Below are positions 26,174-33,689 of a stretch of 64,000 nucleotides of DNA, one piece after another. Made by a program: the position numbers and the translations under genes. Under the pieces are notes generated by a model. It was given only the letters and a program-made list of their open reading frames with translations, searched no databases and was not told where the DNA came from. Numbering within the stretch: the first letter of the stretch is position 1; every line of letters begins with the position of its first letter. The stretch comes from Paenibacillus_AA sp045062745. Its GTDB lineage: Bacteria > Bacillota > Bacilli > Paenibacillales > NBRC-103111. The stretch is from contig NZ_JBJGED010000001.1 of the NCBI RefSeq assembly GCF_045062745.1, positions 248,001 through 312,000 on the forward strand. Reading direction: 5' to 3'.

Positions 26174-26983
26174 TCACATGGGGATCGGCGGCGCAAGCAC
26201 TCGGCGAGTCGTAGAGCCGGCTCGCTTCTTCTCCTGCGCATATCCATGAAAATAGACACGAATTCGTTCCCTCTGCACCTTCGTACGCGATCGGGAAATG
26301 GAAGTGTACACAGAGCCTATCGTAACGCCAAGGGCATCCGCAATTTCACCAGGCGACAGCTGTTGGAACACATGTGCCTCGAAGATGGAGCGTTCTCTCG
26401 GCGTCAAACATCGCAACAGCTCGTACAAGCCGACATAGAGCTCCTTTCGCATCAGCCGCACTTGCGGATCTTGACGATCGAAGCGCTCTTCGTCCAACCG
26501 GCTGGTCATCCTGAACAGCAAGCGGTCCAGGAGGGACACTTCACCTAGCTGTGCCGGCCTATCCGCGTTTCGGGCGTCCAGAGCGGAAAAGGAGCTCTCT
26601 TTTCCATTCGGACCTCCCCTGCGAAGTTTCATCATCGCTTGATTGCGGACGATCCGCTGCAGCCAATATTGGAACCGTCCAGGCTCCATCAGCGTTTCGA
26701 TATGCAAAAAAGCCGAGAGAAGCGCCTCCTGCACAACGTCCTCCGCCAGATGGCCGTCCTGCGTGATCGAGGATGCCCACCCTAACGCTCTTTCCCGATG
26801 CCGCCGCACCAATTCGCCGAACGCCTCCCGATTGCCGGTGCGTGCAAACTCGACAAGCTGCGCGTCCGGAAGCGACGCTACCGGCTCGGAAGCCTCTTGC
26901 TCAGACGCAACATGAGGTTGCATCAGCTCTTGCGTATACACAGCTTCACCCCTGAAAGCCATCGTGGTCTTGATTCGTGTCAT
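26174..26983 (-). CDS. ECF RNA polymerase sigma factor
   Basis: This 269-residue protein has sigma region 2 at about 52-120 (FGELVRRHRERALGWASSIT, then HLAEDVVQEALLSAFLHIE). Region 4 is at about 190-240 (CLTPRERSIFEAHVFQQLSP, then GEIADALGVTIGSVYTSISR). The first 40 residues are a poorly conserved leader, and the real start may be an internal ATG. The 50-residue linker between regions 2 and 4 is longer than usual. An inverted repeat at 27017-27059 lies in its upstream region. It leads the operon with the 329-residue partner. Confidence 0.87.
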   Translation of the reverse strand: MTRIKTTMAFRGEAVYTQELMQPHVASEQEASEPVASLPDAQLVEFARTGNREAFGELVRRHRERALGWASSITQDGHLAEDVVQEALLSAFLHIETLMEPGRFQYWLQRIVRNQAMMKLRRGGPNGKESSFSALDARNADRPAQLGEVSLLDRLLFRMTSRLDEERFDRQDPQVRLMRKELYVGLYELLRCLTPRERSIFEAHVFQQLSPGEIADALGVTIGSVYTSISRSRTKVQRERIRVYFHGYAQEKKRAGSTTRRVLAPPIPM

Positions 26984-27016
26984 GTAATCTTAGATGCCGC
27001 ATGTCGGAGAAACCTT

Positions 27017-27059
27017 ACAACCTATACGAAAATTGTTCGAATCATAATTCGTATGTTGT
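27017..27059. promoter_or_regulatory. Inverted repeat upstream of the ECF sigma gene
   Basis: ACAACCTATACGAA (27017-27030) and TTCGTATGTTGT (27048-27059) form an imperfect inverted repeat around a 17-base centre. It lies 34-76 bp before the sigma gene's start. It may be an operator; no matching -35/-10 pair is obvious. Confidence 0.4.
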
Positions 27060-27066
27060 ACAATGC

Positions 27067-27204
27067 TCATCCCTCCGAGCAAGACCTTTGACCGCAGGAA
27101 GGACAGATTGTACAGCCGGCGTCGATGGGCACCGGGTACTCGCTCAGACAGGTGTAGCATTGGATGATCTTGAACTTCTCTTGCTGATCGGCGGGTTGTT
27201 GCAT
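27067..27204 (-). CDS. 45-residue zinc-ribbon protein, LexA-box promoter
   Basis: A small ORF from ATG 27204 to TGA 27067 encodes 45 residues. AGGAGG stands seven bases before the ATG. The protein has two cysteine knuckles, CYTC (residues 16-19) and CTICPSC (31-37), plus a further Cys at 42, as in rubredoxin-like zinc ribbons. There is no signal peptide or membrane segment. The promoter is well formed and overlaps a perfect LexA box, so damage induction is predicted. I do not recognise the family. It lies 83 bp upstream of the ECF sigma gene on the same strand, and readthrough into it is possible. Confidence 0.75.
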   Translation of the reverse strand: MQQPADQQEKFKIIQCYTCLSEYPVPIDAGCTICPSCGQRSCSEG

Positions 27205-27239
27205 ACAAGAACCTCCTAGGAATGTACGTTCATATCCTC

Positions 27240-27268
27240 ATTATAACGAACGTATGTTCCTATTTCAA
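27240..27268 (-). promoter_or_regulatory. Promoter of the zinc-ribbon gene
   Basis: On the minus strand, TTGAAA (27268-27263), a 17-bp spacer and a perfect TATAAT (27245-27240) lie about 35 bp before the ATG. Confidence 0.75.
27248..27259. promoter_or_regulatory. LexA (SOS) box
   Basis: GAACGTATGTTC is an exact match to the Bacillus-type LexA/DinR consensus GAAC-N4-GTTC. It lies wholly inside the spacer between the -35 and -10 boxes. A second, one-mismatch box (GAATGTACGTTC) is at 27220-27231, between the -10 box and the ribosome-binding site. The pairing suggests tight SOS repression. Confidence 0.8.
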
Positions 27269-27494
27269 TATCCCACCTACAACTTCACTCCTAACTTTCC
27301 CTATGAAATGAACCTGCAACATATAAAAAGCTCTTAGTGGTTGTCCATTCCTATTATCTACCTGATCATATAATATTGTATACAAAACGGTTGAGGTGTT
27401 TAGATGACAACTGAAAAGGAAGCCTTCGGTAATTGCAACGGACATTAGGCACTTGTCGGGCTCCTAAAAGGTGAAAGGAGTGAGGTAGAACGAA

Positions 27495-27953
27495 ATGAGA
27501 TTCCGTACACCATGGTTTATTTACGCCGGAATGATGTGGACCGCGCTTTTTGCCTTCATGAGTTTTTACTGGGCGGCCGGCGGGATGATCGGAGTTGAAT
27601 CGTTGGGCGGGAGCATCTACGAAATGGCGCTGACCCGTCCTCCGGGGTTTATCGCCTTCGTTTGGGTCACCGGGATTGTCAAATTAGCAGGTGTGGTTCT
27701 TTTATTCGGTTTGCTTAGAAGCAGCAATGCCCGTACAAAGTTAAGGAGACCGTTATCTATTGTTTGCCTTATAGCCGGAATCTTTATGATTCTGTATGGT
27801 GTCGGTAATTTCATTACCATTTCCCTATCCGCGATGAACGTATTGCATTTTGATTTGACCCCATATGCGTTTAGATGGAGACTCCTCTTCTGGGAGCCCT
27901 ACTGGATCTGTGGCGGACTTTTGTATGTACTGGCTGGTTATAAACTAAAATGA
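27495..27953 (+). CDS. DUF3995-family four-helix membrane protein
   Basis: This 152-residue protein has four predicted membrane helices (about residues 8-28, 50-72, 82-105, 125-150). The motif SFYWAAGGMIGVESLGG near residue 24 is typical of DUF3995 membrane proteins of unknown role. GGTGAAAGGAG stands upstream. A 14-codon ORF with its own ribosome-binding site (27404-27448) precedes it. It is monocistronic, with a terminator straight after. Confidence 0.75.
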   Translation: MRFRTPWFIYAGMMWTALFAFMSFYWAAGGMIGVESLGGSIYEMALTRPPGFIAFVWVTGIVKLAGVVLLFGLLRSSNARTKLRRPLSIVCLIAGIFMILYGVGNFITISLSAMNVLHFDLTPYAFRWRLLFWEPYWICGGLLYVLAGYKLK

Positions 27954-27956
27954 ACC

Positions 27957-27982
27957 GAAGCTGCCGATAAACCGGCAGCTTC
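27957..27982. terminator. Terminator between convergent genes
   Basis: A 10-bp perfect stem, GAAGCTGCCG (27957-27966) paired with 27973-27982, has a six-base loop. It lies between the DUF3995 and MBL-fold genes. There is only a short T run. Confidence 0.7.
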
Positions 27983-27989
27983 AATAAAG

Positions 27990-28796
27990 TTAGATCTGCA
28001 GCACCATACCGTCATAGGCGACCGTGATCTCGTGCGGACCGAAGATGGCCAGCAAATCCTCATGAAGAAGGTGGGCATTGTGGGAAAAATGGGTGACCAC
28101 CACTTGGCCGCCTAGCTGCAGCATGTTCCACTCCACAAACCGCTCTTTGGTCCGCACAGTTGATTCGATATTCATGTGAGTAGAGGCGTCGAGCCAACCG
28201 CTCGTGCACTCAAGAATGGCCAGATCCAGCTTTTTATCACGCAGCCACTCCCACGTCTCGTCCGGAAACCACCCGCTGTCATGGCCGTATAAAATCGCTT
28301 TTCCGTTTTTTTCAATATAGTAGATGAGGCAAGTCTCCTTCTGGTCATGATAGGCCGGCAAGGGTACAATAGACGCGGTCTGCAATTCCGTACGCCGGAA
28401 TGGAACGACTCTACGTAAGTCGAACTTATCTTTTCCCGTTCCAAGCACCTCCCTGCATTTGAGGATCGAAAGGTCATTCCCGTAGACCCCTATCTTGTGT
28501 TCCGAAGAACGCGCGTAGCCCGGATACCTCGCGAGCAAATCCTCGGCATACAAATGATCGGAATGCGAGTGGGTGAGAACCAGATCCCGAATCGTCTCCA
28601 GATCGAGCTGGTCCCGCAGCATGTGCAGATATGTATCCGGAGGAAAATCAACCTTCAACTCATCGTCTATCATGACCGATGTCCGTGTCCGGATATTTTT
28701 GCCGCCGAGCTGCTTCGCTTTCTGACACAGGTCGCATCGGCAAAACATAGAAGGGATGCCTTCGAACGCAGCCGTTCCCAAAAAGTGAACCTTCAT
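27990..28796 (-). CDS. MBL-fold metallohydrolase, PhnP-like
   Basis: This 268-residue protein has the metallo-beta-lactamase metal motif THSHSDHLYAEDLL (near residue 75), further ligands in YGHDSGW and a late His in VTHFSHNAH. An N-terminal knuckle, FCRCDLC (near residue 18), resembles the extra zinc site of PhnP-type cyclic phosphodiesterases. It probably cleaves a cyclic or simple phosphodiester in the cytoplasm. No phosphonate genes are nearby, so the PhnP link is structural only. AGGAGGAG precedes the ATG. Confidence 0.85.
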   Translation of the reverse strand: MKVHFLGTAAFEGIPSMFCRCDLCQKAKQLGGKNIRTRTSVMIDDELKVDFPPDTYLHMLRDQLDLETIRDLVLTHSHSDHLYAEDLLARYPGYARSSEHKIGVYGNDLSILKCREVLGTGKDKFDLRRVVPFRRTELQTASIVPLPAYHDQKETCLIYYIEKNGKAILYGHDSGWFPDETWEWLRDKKLDLAILECTSGWLDASTHMNIESTVRTKERFVEWNMLQLGGQVVVTHFSHNAHLLHEDLLAIFGPHEITVAYDGMVLQI

Positions 28797-28901
28797 TACT
28801 TTCTCCTCCTAGCAGCGATTTTTCATGAGAAGGATGATTCAAGACCACTATTGCATGATCCTGCCAATACGTCAACAAGGGGGTCGAGTGTCTGAGTGGA
28901 T

Positions 28902-28930
28902 AAAAAAAAGAACACCATGCGGCATGGTGT
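28902..28930 (-). terminator. Rho-independent terminator of the DinB-like gene
   Basis: An 8-bp stem, ACACCATG (28912-28919) paired with 28923-28930, has a three-base loop. On the minus strand it is followed by a run of eight or more T (28911-28902), just after the DinB-family stop. Confidence 0.88.
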
Positions 28931-28952
28931 CCTTCTCCTATTCTGTAAGGCC

Positions 28953-29438
28953 TCACTCGTCGGCGCTGGGACCGTAAATACCAGGTACCGGAACATCCAG
29001 CAACCGAAGATACACCGTCAACTGTCCCCGATGGTGGTACCAATGATTGAGAAGTAACGTGCGGACCTGCTCGATTCGCGGCGACTCGATGACGACGGCG
29101 CCCTGCACGGTCAGTCTGAACGTGTCGCGAAGACCTTCGTCTCCCCATGAACGAAGGATTTCCTCCGCCGTGGCTACCTGTTCCTCGAGCACCGAGAGAA
29201 TCTCCGAGACGGATCCCGCTTCCGGGAGTGGCACAATCGGCATTTCACGGACAGGGACATTCAGCAGCTCGGCGAGCCCTCCAGGCAATCCTGCCGTATG
29301 CAAGCCCAATTGCCCAAGCGACATCGATTTGGCATGCGGCTTCCAACTCAGGCTAGCTTCCGGAATACGCTCCAGAACACGGCGAGTAGACAGCGCCTCC
29401 CGACGCAGTTCTTCCAACAACTCCTGTACAGTACTCAT
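28953..29438 (-). CDS. DinB-family protein
   Basis: This 161-residue four-helix protein fits the DinB/YfiT superfamily of metal-binding, possibly thiol-transferase enzymes. Putative metal ligands are a His in LGQLGLHTAG (near residue 47) and the two His residues of LNHWYHHRGQL (near 131). SWKPHAKSMSLGQL is a standard family stretch. AGGAGG lies upstream of the ATG. It is monocistronic with its own terminator. The name reflects homology to a damage-inducible gene; no LexA box is seen here. Confidence 0.88.
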   Translation of the reverse strand: MSTVQELLEELRREALSTRRVLERIPEASLSWKPHAKSMSLGQLGLHTAGLPGGLAELLNVPVREMPIVPLPEAGSVSEILSVLEEQVATAEEILRSWGDEGLRDTFRLTVQGAVVIESPRIEQVRTLLLNHWYHHRGQLTVYLRLLDVPVPGIYGPSADE

Positions 29439-29512
29439 ATGAATCTCCTCCTTTGTCGGCTATCTCAATTATAAGGTAAACCCAGGGAGCGCGTTTCTTA
29501 TGAATTGCTAAG

Positions 29513-30112
29513 TTATTGTTCATTGTCGCTTGTCGGATTCAATTTGCTCTGGATGAGCTTCACCTGTTTTTTGACCGTCTCTACGGACTTGTACAGCTTC
29601 TGCGCGATTTGCACCCTGCTGAATCCTTGATTTTTCAATTCGTAGACTTCGCGCTCCGTTGGCGTCAATCTTTTAAGCTTTCGCTCCTTGCGCAACTCGG
29701 CCGTTAGGACGCCGGACACGTCGGAGTGCAGGCTAACTTTTCCGTCTCTCGCATCCCGCACCGCTCTGGGGATGTCTTTATAGGACGATTTCATAATATA
29801 ATTGATCGCTCCCCGGTCGAACGCTTCCAGTATAATGTCCGGTTCGTCCCGCGAGGTGAGCATAATCATTTTGTCCACGCCGAGTTCCGCCAAGCGGCTC
29901 GCGACCCCGAGACCGCATAATTCCCCGCCGTCTTCGGATAGCTGCAAATCGATCAAGACGACGTCGACCTCGGGCGGGGTTATACCGGTCGCTTCTTCCT
30001 TGGATAACGCTTGCTTCACGACGACGATATCGCCTTCTTTTTCGATATACTCGGTCAAGCCTTTCATCCATACCGGATCGTCTTCGACGATCATCAGTTT
30101 AATTTTGTCCAT
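29513..30112 (-). CDS. Response regulator, NarL/LuxR type
   Basis: This 199-residue protein has a receiver domain (about 1-125) with MIVEDDP acidic residues, the phospho-acceptor Asp in VVLIDLQL and a Lys in YIMKSSYKD. A LuxR-type helix-turn-helix follows (about 145-195: RLTPTEREVYELKNQGFSRV, then QIAQKLYKSVETVKKQ). It overlaps the 3' end of the upstream kinase gene by 19 bp, so they are a coupled pair. Confidence 0.9.
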   Translation of the reverse strand: MDKIKLMIVEDDPVWMKGLTEYIEKEGDIVVVKQALSKEEATGITPPEVDVVLIDLQLSEDGGELCGLGVASRLAELGVDKMIMLTSRDEPDIILEAFDRGAINYIMKSSYKDIPRAVRDARDGKVSLHSDVSGVLTAELRKERKLKRLTPTEREVYELKNQGFSRVQIAQKLYKSVETVKKQVKLIQSKLNPTSDNEQ

Positions 30113-31491
30113 ATGCCGCCTTCCCTAGATGGATTGGACGATCGGACGGAGGGGAATGTGGAAACGCAGGCCACTCGTTTCATCGGAAACGACAGCGTGA
30201 ACGTGGTCCCCTGACCGGGCCGGCTTTTGACCGAAATCGATCCGCCGTGCTTTTGCATCACGTTATAACAGTATGTCAGGCCTAGTCCGTAATTCCCTGT
30301 CCTTCCTTTCGTCGAATAGAACGGATCGAACACGAGGGCGCGCTTCGCTTTTTCGATCCCCTTTCCCGTGTCCGTAATGTCGAGATAAGCGGTTCTGCGC
30401 GTACGGTAAGCTTTTAATAAAACGGTTCCGCCAGCGTCCAGCGCCTCGAGCGCGTTTTTGACGATGTTCGCAATCGTCTCTCGTATATGTACGGAATCCC
30501 CGACCATCTTCAAATCTACGTCAAACTGCTTGATGATGCCTGCTCCTTTCGATTCGATAAGGGGCTTCAGCAGCTCGACAGCTTGCTCGGCGCACTCCGA
30601 AAGCCAGAATTCAGACGGCTCGAGATCCAAAATGTCGAGCTTTTGCTGGATGCGGGCGGACAGCTCCAATACGTGCCTCGTCGAACGTAAAACCAGATCG
30701 ATGTCTTCACGCGGCTTCGCGTAATGCGCCGGAACGTTGTCCTTCAACCCGGTAGCCAAAAGATCGATCTTGGCGATTTCGTTTTTGATCGCATGGTTCA
30801 GCAGCAGCGTTCCCGAAGCGACGGCTTTCATCGTCGAATCGCGGCGCTGCTTCTCCACCCGCACCTGGACGCCCAGGAAGCCATACCGAATCGCTATGTA
30901 GACGAAAAGCAAAAACTGCGCCCCGATAATCCAAGGGTTGTAGTTCCACACCCCAACGATGCCGACTGCTTCGAGCCATATATTCGTTATGAGCGCGAAC
31001 GAAGTCATCGGCACGACTACGATGGTCGTAAGCAGCTTCTGACTTTTGATAGCCGGCCGTTTTTCCCGCCACGTAGAGACGATCATGATCAGATTGGACC
31101 CGATAATATACGGCGTAACCCAAAGGGATAGCACTTTGTAGTCGGCTTGGAGCTCCGGATAAACGGGATACATCAGATACATAGCAACAACGGGAGCGAA
31201 GAACAACAGCTTGCTCAACCGCTTTTTCAGCGGCGATTTCGGCACATCCGCGAACACGAGGCCGAAGATGAGGATCGAGTAGGGTGTACCGTAATGTCCG
31301 ATCGACGACAGCCATCCGTCGAGAAGCAGTATCCAAGGAGGACGATCTATTTCATGGCCGAGCATTACGGTTAACCCTCCGCACCCTCCGCAGAAAGCGA
31401 CGATGCACGTCCATCGTATTTTTTCGTTTTTGGGGTCTGCGAAAATAAGGATAACGCAGATCAGCCACAGTGCAGCCCAAAGTACAACCAT
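30094..31491 (-). CDS. Membrane sensor histidine kinase
   Basis: This 465-residue protein has about seven N-terminal hydrophobic segments (residues 1-205) that make up the sensor. A cytoplasmic kinase core follows. The H-box is LLNHAIKNEIAKI (near 230), N-box IVKNALEALDAGG (near 345), G1 ITDTGKGIEKAK and G2 GNYGLGLTYCYNVMQ. AAGGTG lies six bases before the ATG. It is the cognate kinase of the NarL-type regulator encoded with it. A divergent gene for a small secreted protein may be a target. Confidence 0.9.
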   Translation of the reverse strand: MVVLWAALWLICVILIFADPKNEKIRWTCIVAFCGGCGGLTVMLGHEIDRPPWILLLDGWLSSIGHYGTPYSILIFGLVFADVPKSPLKKRLSKLLFFAPVVAMYLMYPVYPELQADYKVLSLWVTPYIIGSNLIMIVSTWREKRPAIKSQKLLTTIVVVPMTSFALITNIWLEAVGIVGVWNYNPWIIGAQFLLFVYIAIRYGFLGVQVRVEKQRRDSTMKAVASGTLLLNHAIKNEIAKIDLLATGLKDNVPAHYAKPREDIDLVLRSTRHVLELSARIQQKLDILDLEPSEFWLSECAEQAVELLKPLIESKGAGIIKQFDVDLKMVGDSVHIRETIANIVKNALEALDAGGTVLLKAYRTRRTAYLDITDTGKGIEKAKRALVFDPFYSTKGRTGNYGLGLTYCYNVMQKHGGSISVKSRPGQGTTFTLSFPMKRVACVSTFPSVRSSNPSREGGIWTKLN

Positions 31492-31746
31492 GCTTCACAC
31501 CTTTATGCCTTCGCTCAAGTCTTTAAAAAGGGTATTCGATTCCGAGCCGAAAGTCACGGCTCTAAGTAATCATTTTTTCGACAAATTCGATAAGCCGATC
31601 GTCGCAATAAAAATTATCTATAATAGCATGTTAAGCGAATTGTGGGAAGGGGTATTTTTTCGGCCCTCCCCATAACGCGCCGAACGTTTTACCATTTATT
31701 TGTCGCTAGACAGCTTGAAATTCGATCATCGCGAGGAGGAACGGAA

Positions 31747-32232
31747 ATGAAGAACAAAAGAATCAGATACGGTTTGCTGGGCTTATTGGCGGTCGCGCTT
31801 TTATGGCTGCCGCTCCAATCGGCGACGAACCCGCTGCAAGTTTTCGCCGAGTCGGCGGTCGCGGCGGATAACGGCGGAAGCGACCTGCAAAAGCAGGCGA
31901 GCTTGAATCACGTAGTCAAAATTTATGTGCCTTCGACGGTGAATGGAACAATACCGATCGCGGATGAAGCTCACGATCGATTCGTCGACCAGGCGCTAAC
32001 GAAATTTTCGAACTTGTTCGGCGGGGCGACCGCCATCGACGGAATCGGAGGTTGGATCGACGGCGACAAGAAGCTGATCAAAGAAAAGGTTACGATCGTC
32101 TACAGCTTCGCGGACAAACTCGACAATCAATCGTTGAACGAAGTCGTGGCTTACGCGAAGCAGCTCAAAAAAGATTTGACGCAATCGTCCGTTTCCCTCG
32201 AAGTGGACGGCAAAATGTATTTCATTGAATAA
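31747..32232 (+). CDS. Small secreted protein, DUF3574-like
   Basis: This 161-residue protein has a signal peptide (hydrophobic about residues 8-25, AES-AVA cleavage region near 35-42). The mature domain, with KIYVPSTVNGTIPIADE, FVDQALTKFSNLFGGAT and a closing SVSLEVDGKMYFIE, resembles small DUF3574-type proteins; this is a pattern-level match only. I chose the ATG at 31747 for its AGGAGG seven bases upstream. It diverges from the two-component genes with about 255 bp between. Role unknown. Confidence 0.65.
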   Translation: MKNKRIRYGLLGLLAVALLWLPLQSATNPLQVFAESAVAADNGGSDLQKQASLNHVVKIYVPSTVNGTIPIADEAHDRFVDQALTKFSNLFGGATAIDGIGGWIDGDKKLIKEKVTIVYSFADKLDNQSLNEVVAYAKQLKKDLTQSSVSLEVDGKMYFIE

Positions 32233-32628
32233 AACGGAGCGTTTAATCGGTTTACGGCTAAAGCCGGGGTCGACATAACGACCGTCCAACGTTGGGTATG
32301 GGGTGTTGTCTCCATAACACTCAGGACGATCCCATTAGAAAGCGGCGAAGCTGCCCATCATGCCGGCAGCTTCGCCTTCGTTGCGTCTTACAAAAAACTA
32401 TATACTTTATACTCCCCATTCCCGGACGAGAATCTCAAAATATTGCCATCCTCTGGGATCCCCTCACGAACGAAAAAAGACGTCAGGGGGAGCGAGACAT
32501 AGTGGCAGGAAGAACCAAACCTGCACCGAATGATGGAAAGCGCGGATTATCCATATACTCGACACTTCGGTTCGGGAACTTTAATAGAGGATTCAGGAAT
32601 AGCCGCCGTGCTGTTACTCCATGAATTA
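32233..32628. other. Intergenic region with a terminator-like hairpin
   Basis: This 396-bp gap holds a 10-bp hairpin, CGAAGCTGCC (32346-32355) paired with 32365-32374. It could end transcription of the secreted-protein gene. The rest shows no convincing gene; one 110-codon open frame has no ribosome-binding site and an unnatural composition. Confidence 0.5.
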
Positions 32629-33639
32629 TTACCGTTTAAAAATATCAAACACCAAAGCACTCTCATCGGCAAGCACCGTCGCACGGATGGTCTCCACGAT
32701 ATCCCGGTGCGTGATGATGCTCGTCCTCCCTTCGATCCGGCGGATGAAATCTTGAGTAAGGTTTGTATCCGGATCGGGCAGCAGTTCCGCTTTCGCGAAC
32801 GGTTTGTCGCGGGTGATTTGGAAATAAAGCTCCCCGACTTCCACGGCGGGGTCGCCGCTTAAGCGCAGCTCAGCGCATCCTTCCGTGCCGGTAATGAAGA
32901 GTCGGCAATCACCCCACGTCCAGCTCGGATCGGGCGTATGCCAATCCGCATACAGTTGAGCCAGCGTCCCGTCGCTCATCATCACTTGTGCGGAAGCCGT
33001 ATCGAAGAAGGTCGGATGCTCGGGAGCGATATGCTTGGCCATTTGGCTCTGGATCGCGGTAATTTCCTGGCCGGTAAGGAAACGCAGCAGGTCGAAATCG
33101 TGAATGAACAAGTCGATCAGCAAGCCGCCGTTCTCTTCCTTGGAGAAATGCCAGGCGTGGCGGGAAGCCGGAGAGAGCCGGTGAGGCTTGCGCATCGTAA
33201 TACTGACGATTCGGCCAAGCTGGCCGGCATCGATCGATTGCTTCAGCGTAAAGATCGAACGGCGAAACCGCTCGGTCAGCAATACGCCTACTTGAATCGT
33301 CCCCCGGTCGAATACCGCTTCAAGCCGTTCCAACTGCTTGCGGTTCGTAACGACAGGTTTATCCAGCATCACATGTTTACCGTGACGCTCGCACCACTCC
33401 ACAACATCGATCTTCCTGTTATTGATCGCCGACGATCCGATGATGCTTACCCGATCTTCGATGAAGACGTCGGGGTTATCTACGAGCGGAATTCCGTGGC
33501 GATCCGATATTTGTTGCGCCAAGCCAGGGGAATCAGGCTCGTAAATACCTGAACACGTTCCTCCTAAAGCCAGCATTTGATCGATAAAGGAGAGGATATG
33601 ACCGTGCTGGCAGCCGTATATTCCGAATCGATAAGACAT
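32629..33639 (-). CDS. Gfo/Idh/MocA-family oxidoreductase
   Basis: This 336-residue protein has an N-terminal NAD(P) Rossmann domain (FGIYGCQHGHILSF), the family's catalytic-region Lys in KHVMLDKPVVTN (near residue 93) and the second-domain motif GGLLIDLFIHDFDLLRFL (near 170-187) with the conserved His/Asp. Such enzymes oxidise or epimerise sugars and inositols. AAGGGGG lies upstream. It is the last gene of a three-gene minus-strand operon after the DegT aminotransferase gene. Confidence 0.9.
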   Translation of the reverse strand: MSYRFGIYGCQHGHILSFIDQMLALGGTCSGIYEPDSPGLAQQISDRHGIPLVDNPDVFIEDRVSIIGSSAINNRKIDVVEWCERHGKHVMLDKPVVTNRKQLERLEAVFDRGTIQVGVLLTERFRRSIFTLKQSIDAGQLGRIVSITMRKPHRLSPASRHAWHFSKEENGGLLIDLFIHDFDLLRFLTGQEITAIQSQMAKHIAPEHPTFFDTASAQVMMSDGTLAQLYADWHTPDPSWTWGDCRLFITGTEGCAELRLSGDPAVEVGELYFQITRDKPFAKAELLPDPDTNLTQDFIRRIEGRTSIITHRDIVETIRATVLADESALVFDIFKR

Positions 33640-33689
33640 GGATGAGCCCCCTTTGGACGGATAAATTACCCTGGAACAGTCAGGCGAGG

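Noticed and set aside
25538..26548. 336-codon open frame spanning two minus-strand genes
   Set aside because: It overlaps both the sigma gene and its partner in antisense and has no protein-family features.
27248..29438. DinB-family gene as part of the SOS regulon
   Set aside because: No GAAC-N4-GTTC box was seen before the DinB-family gene. The family name alone is not evidence of LexA control.
32292..32624. 110-codon plus-strand open frame
   Set aside because: No ribosome-binding site, it starts within a terminator region and has an odd composition.
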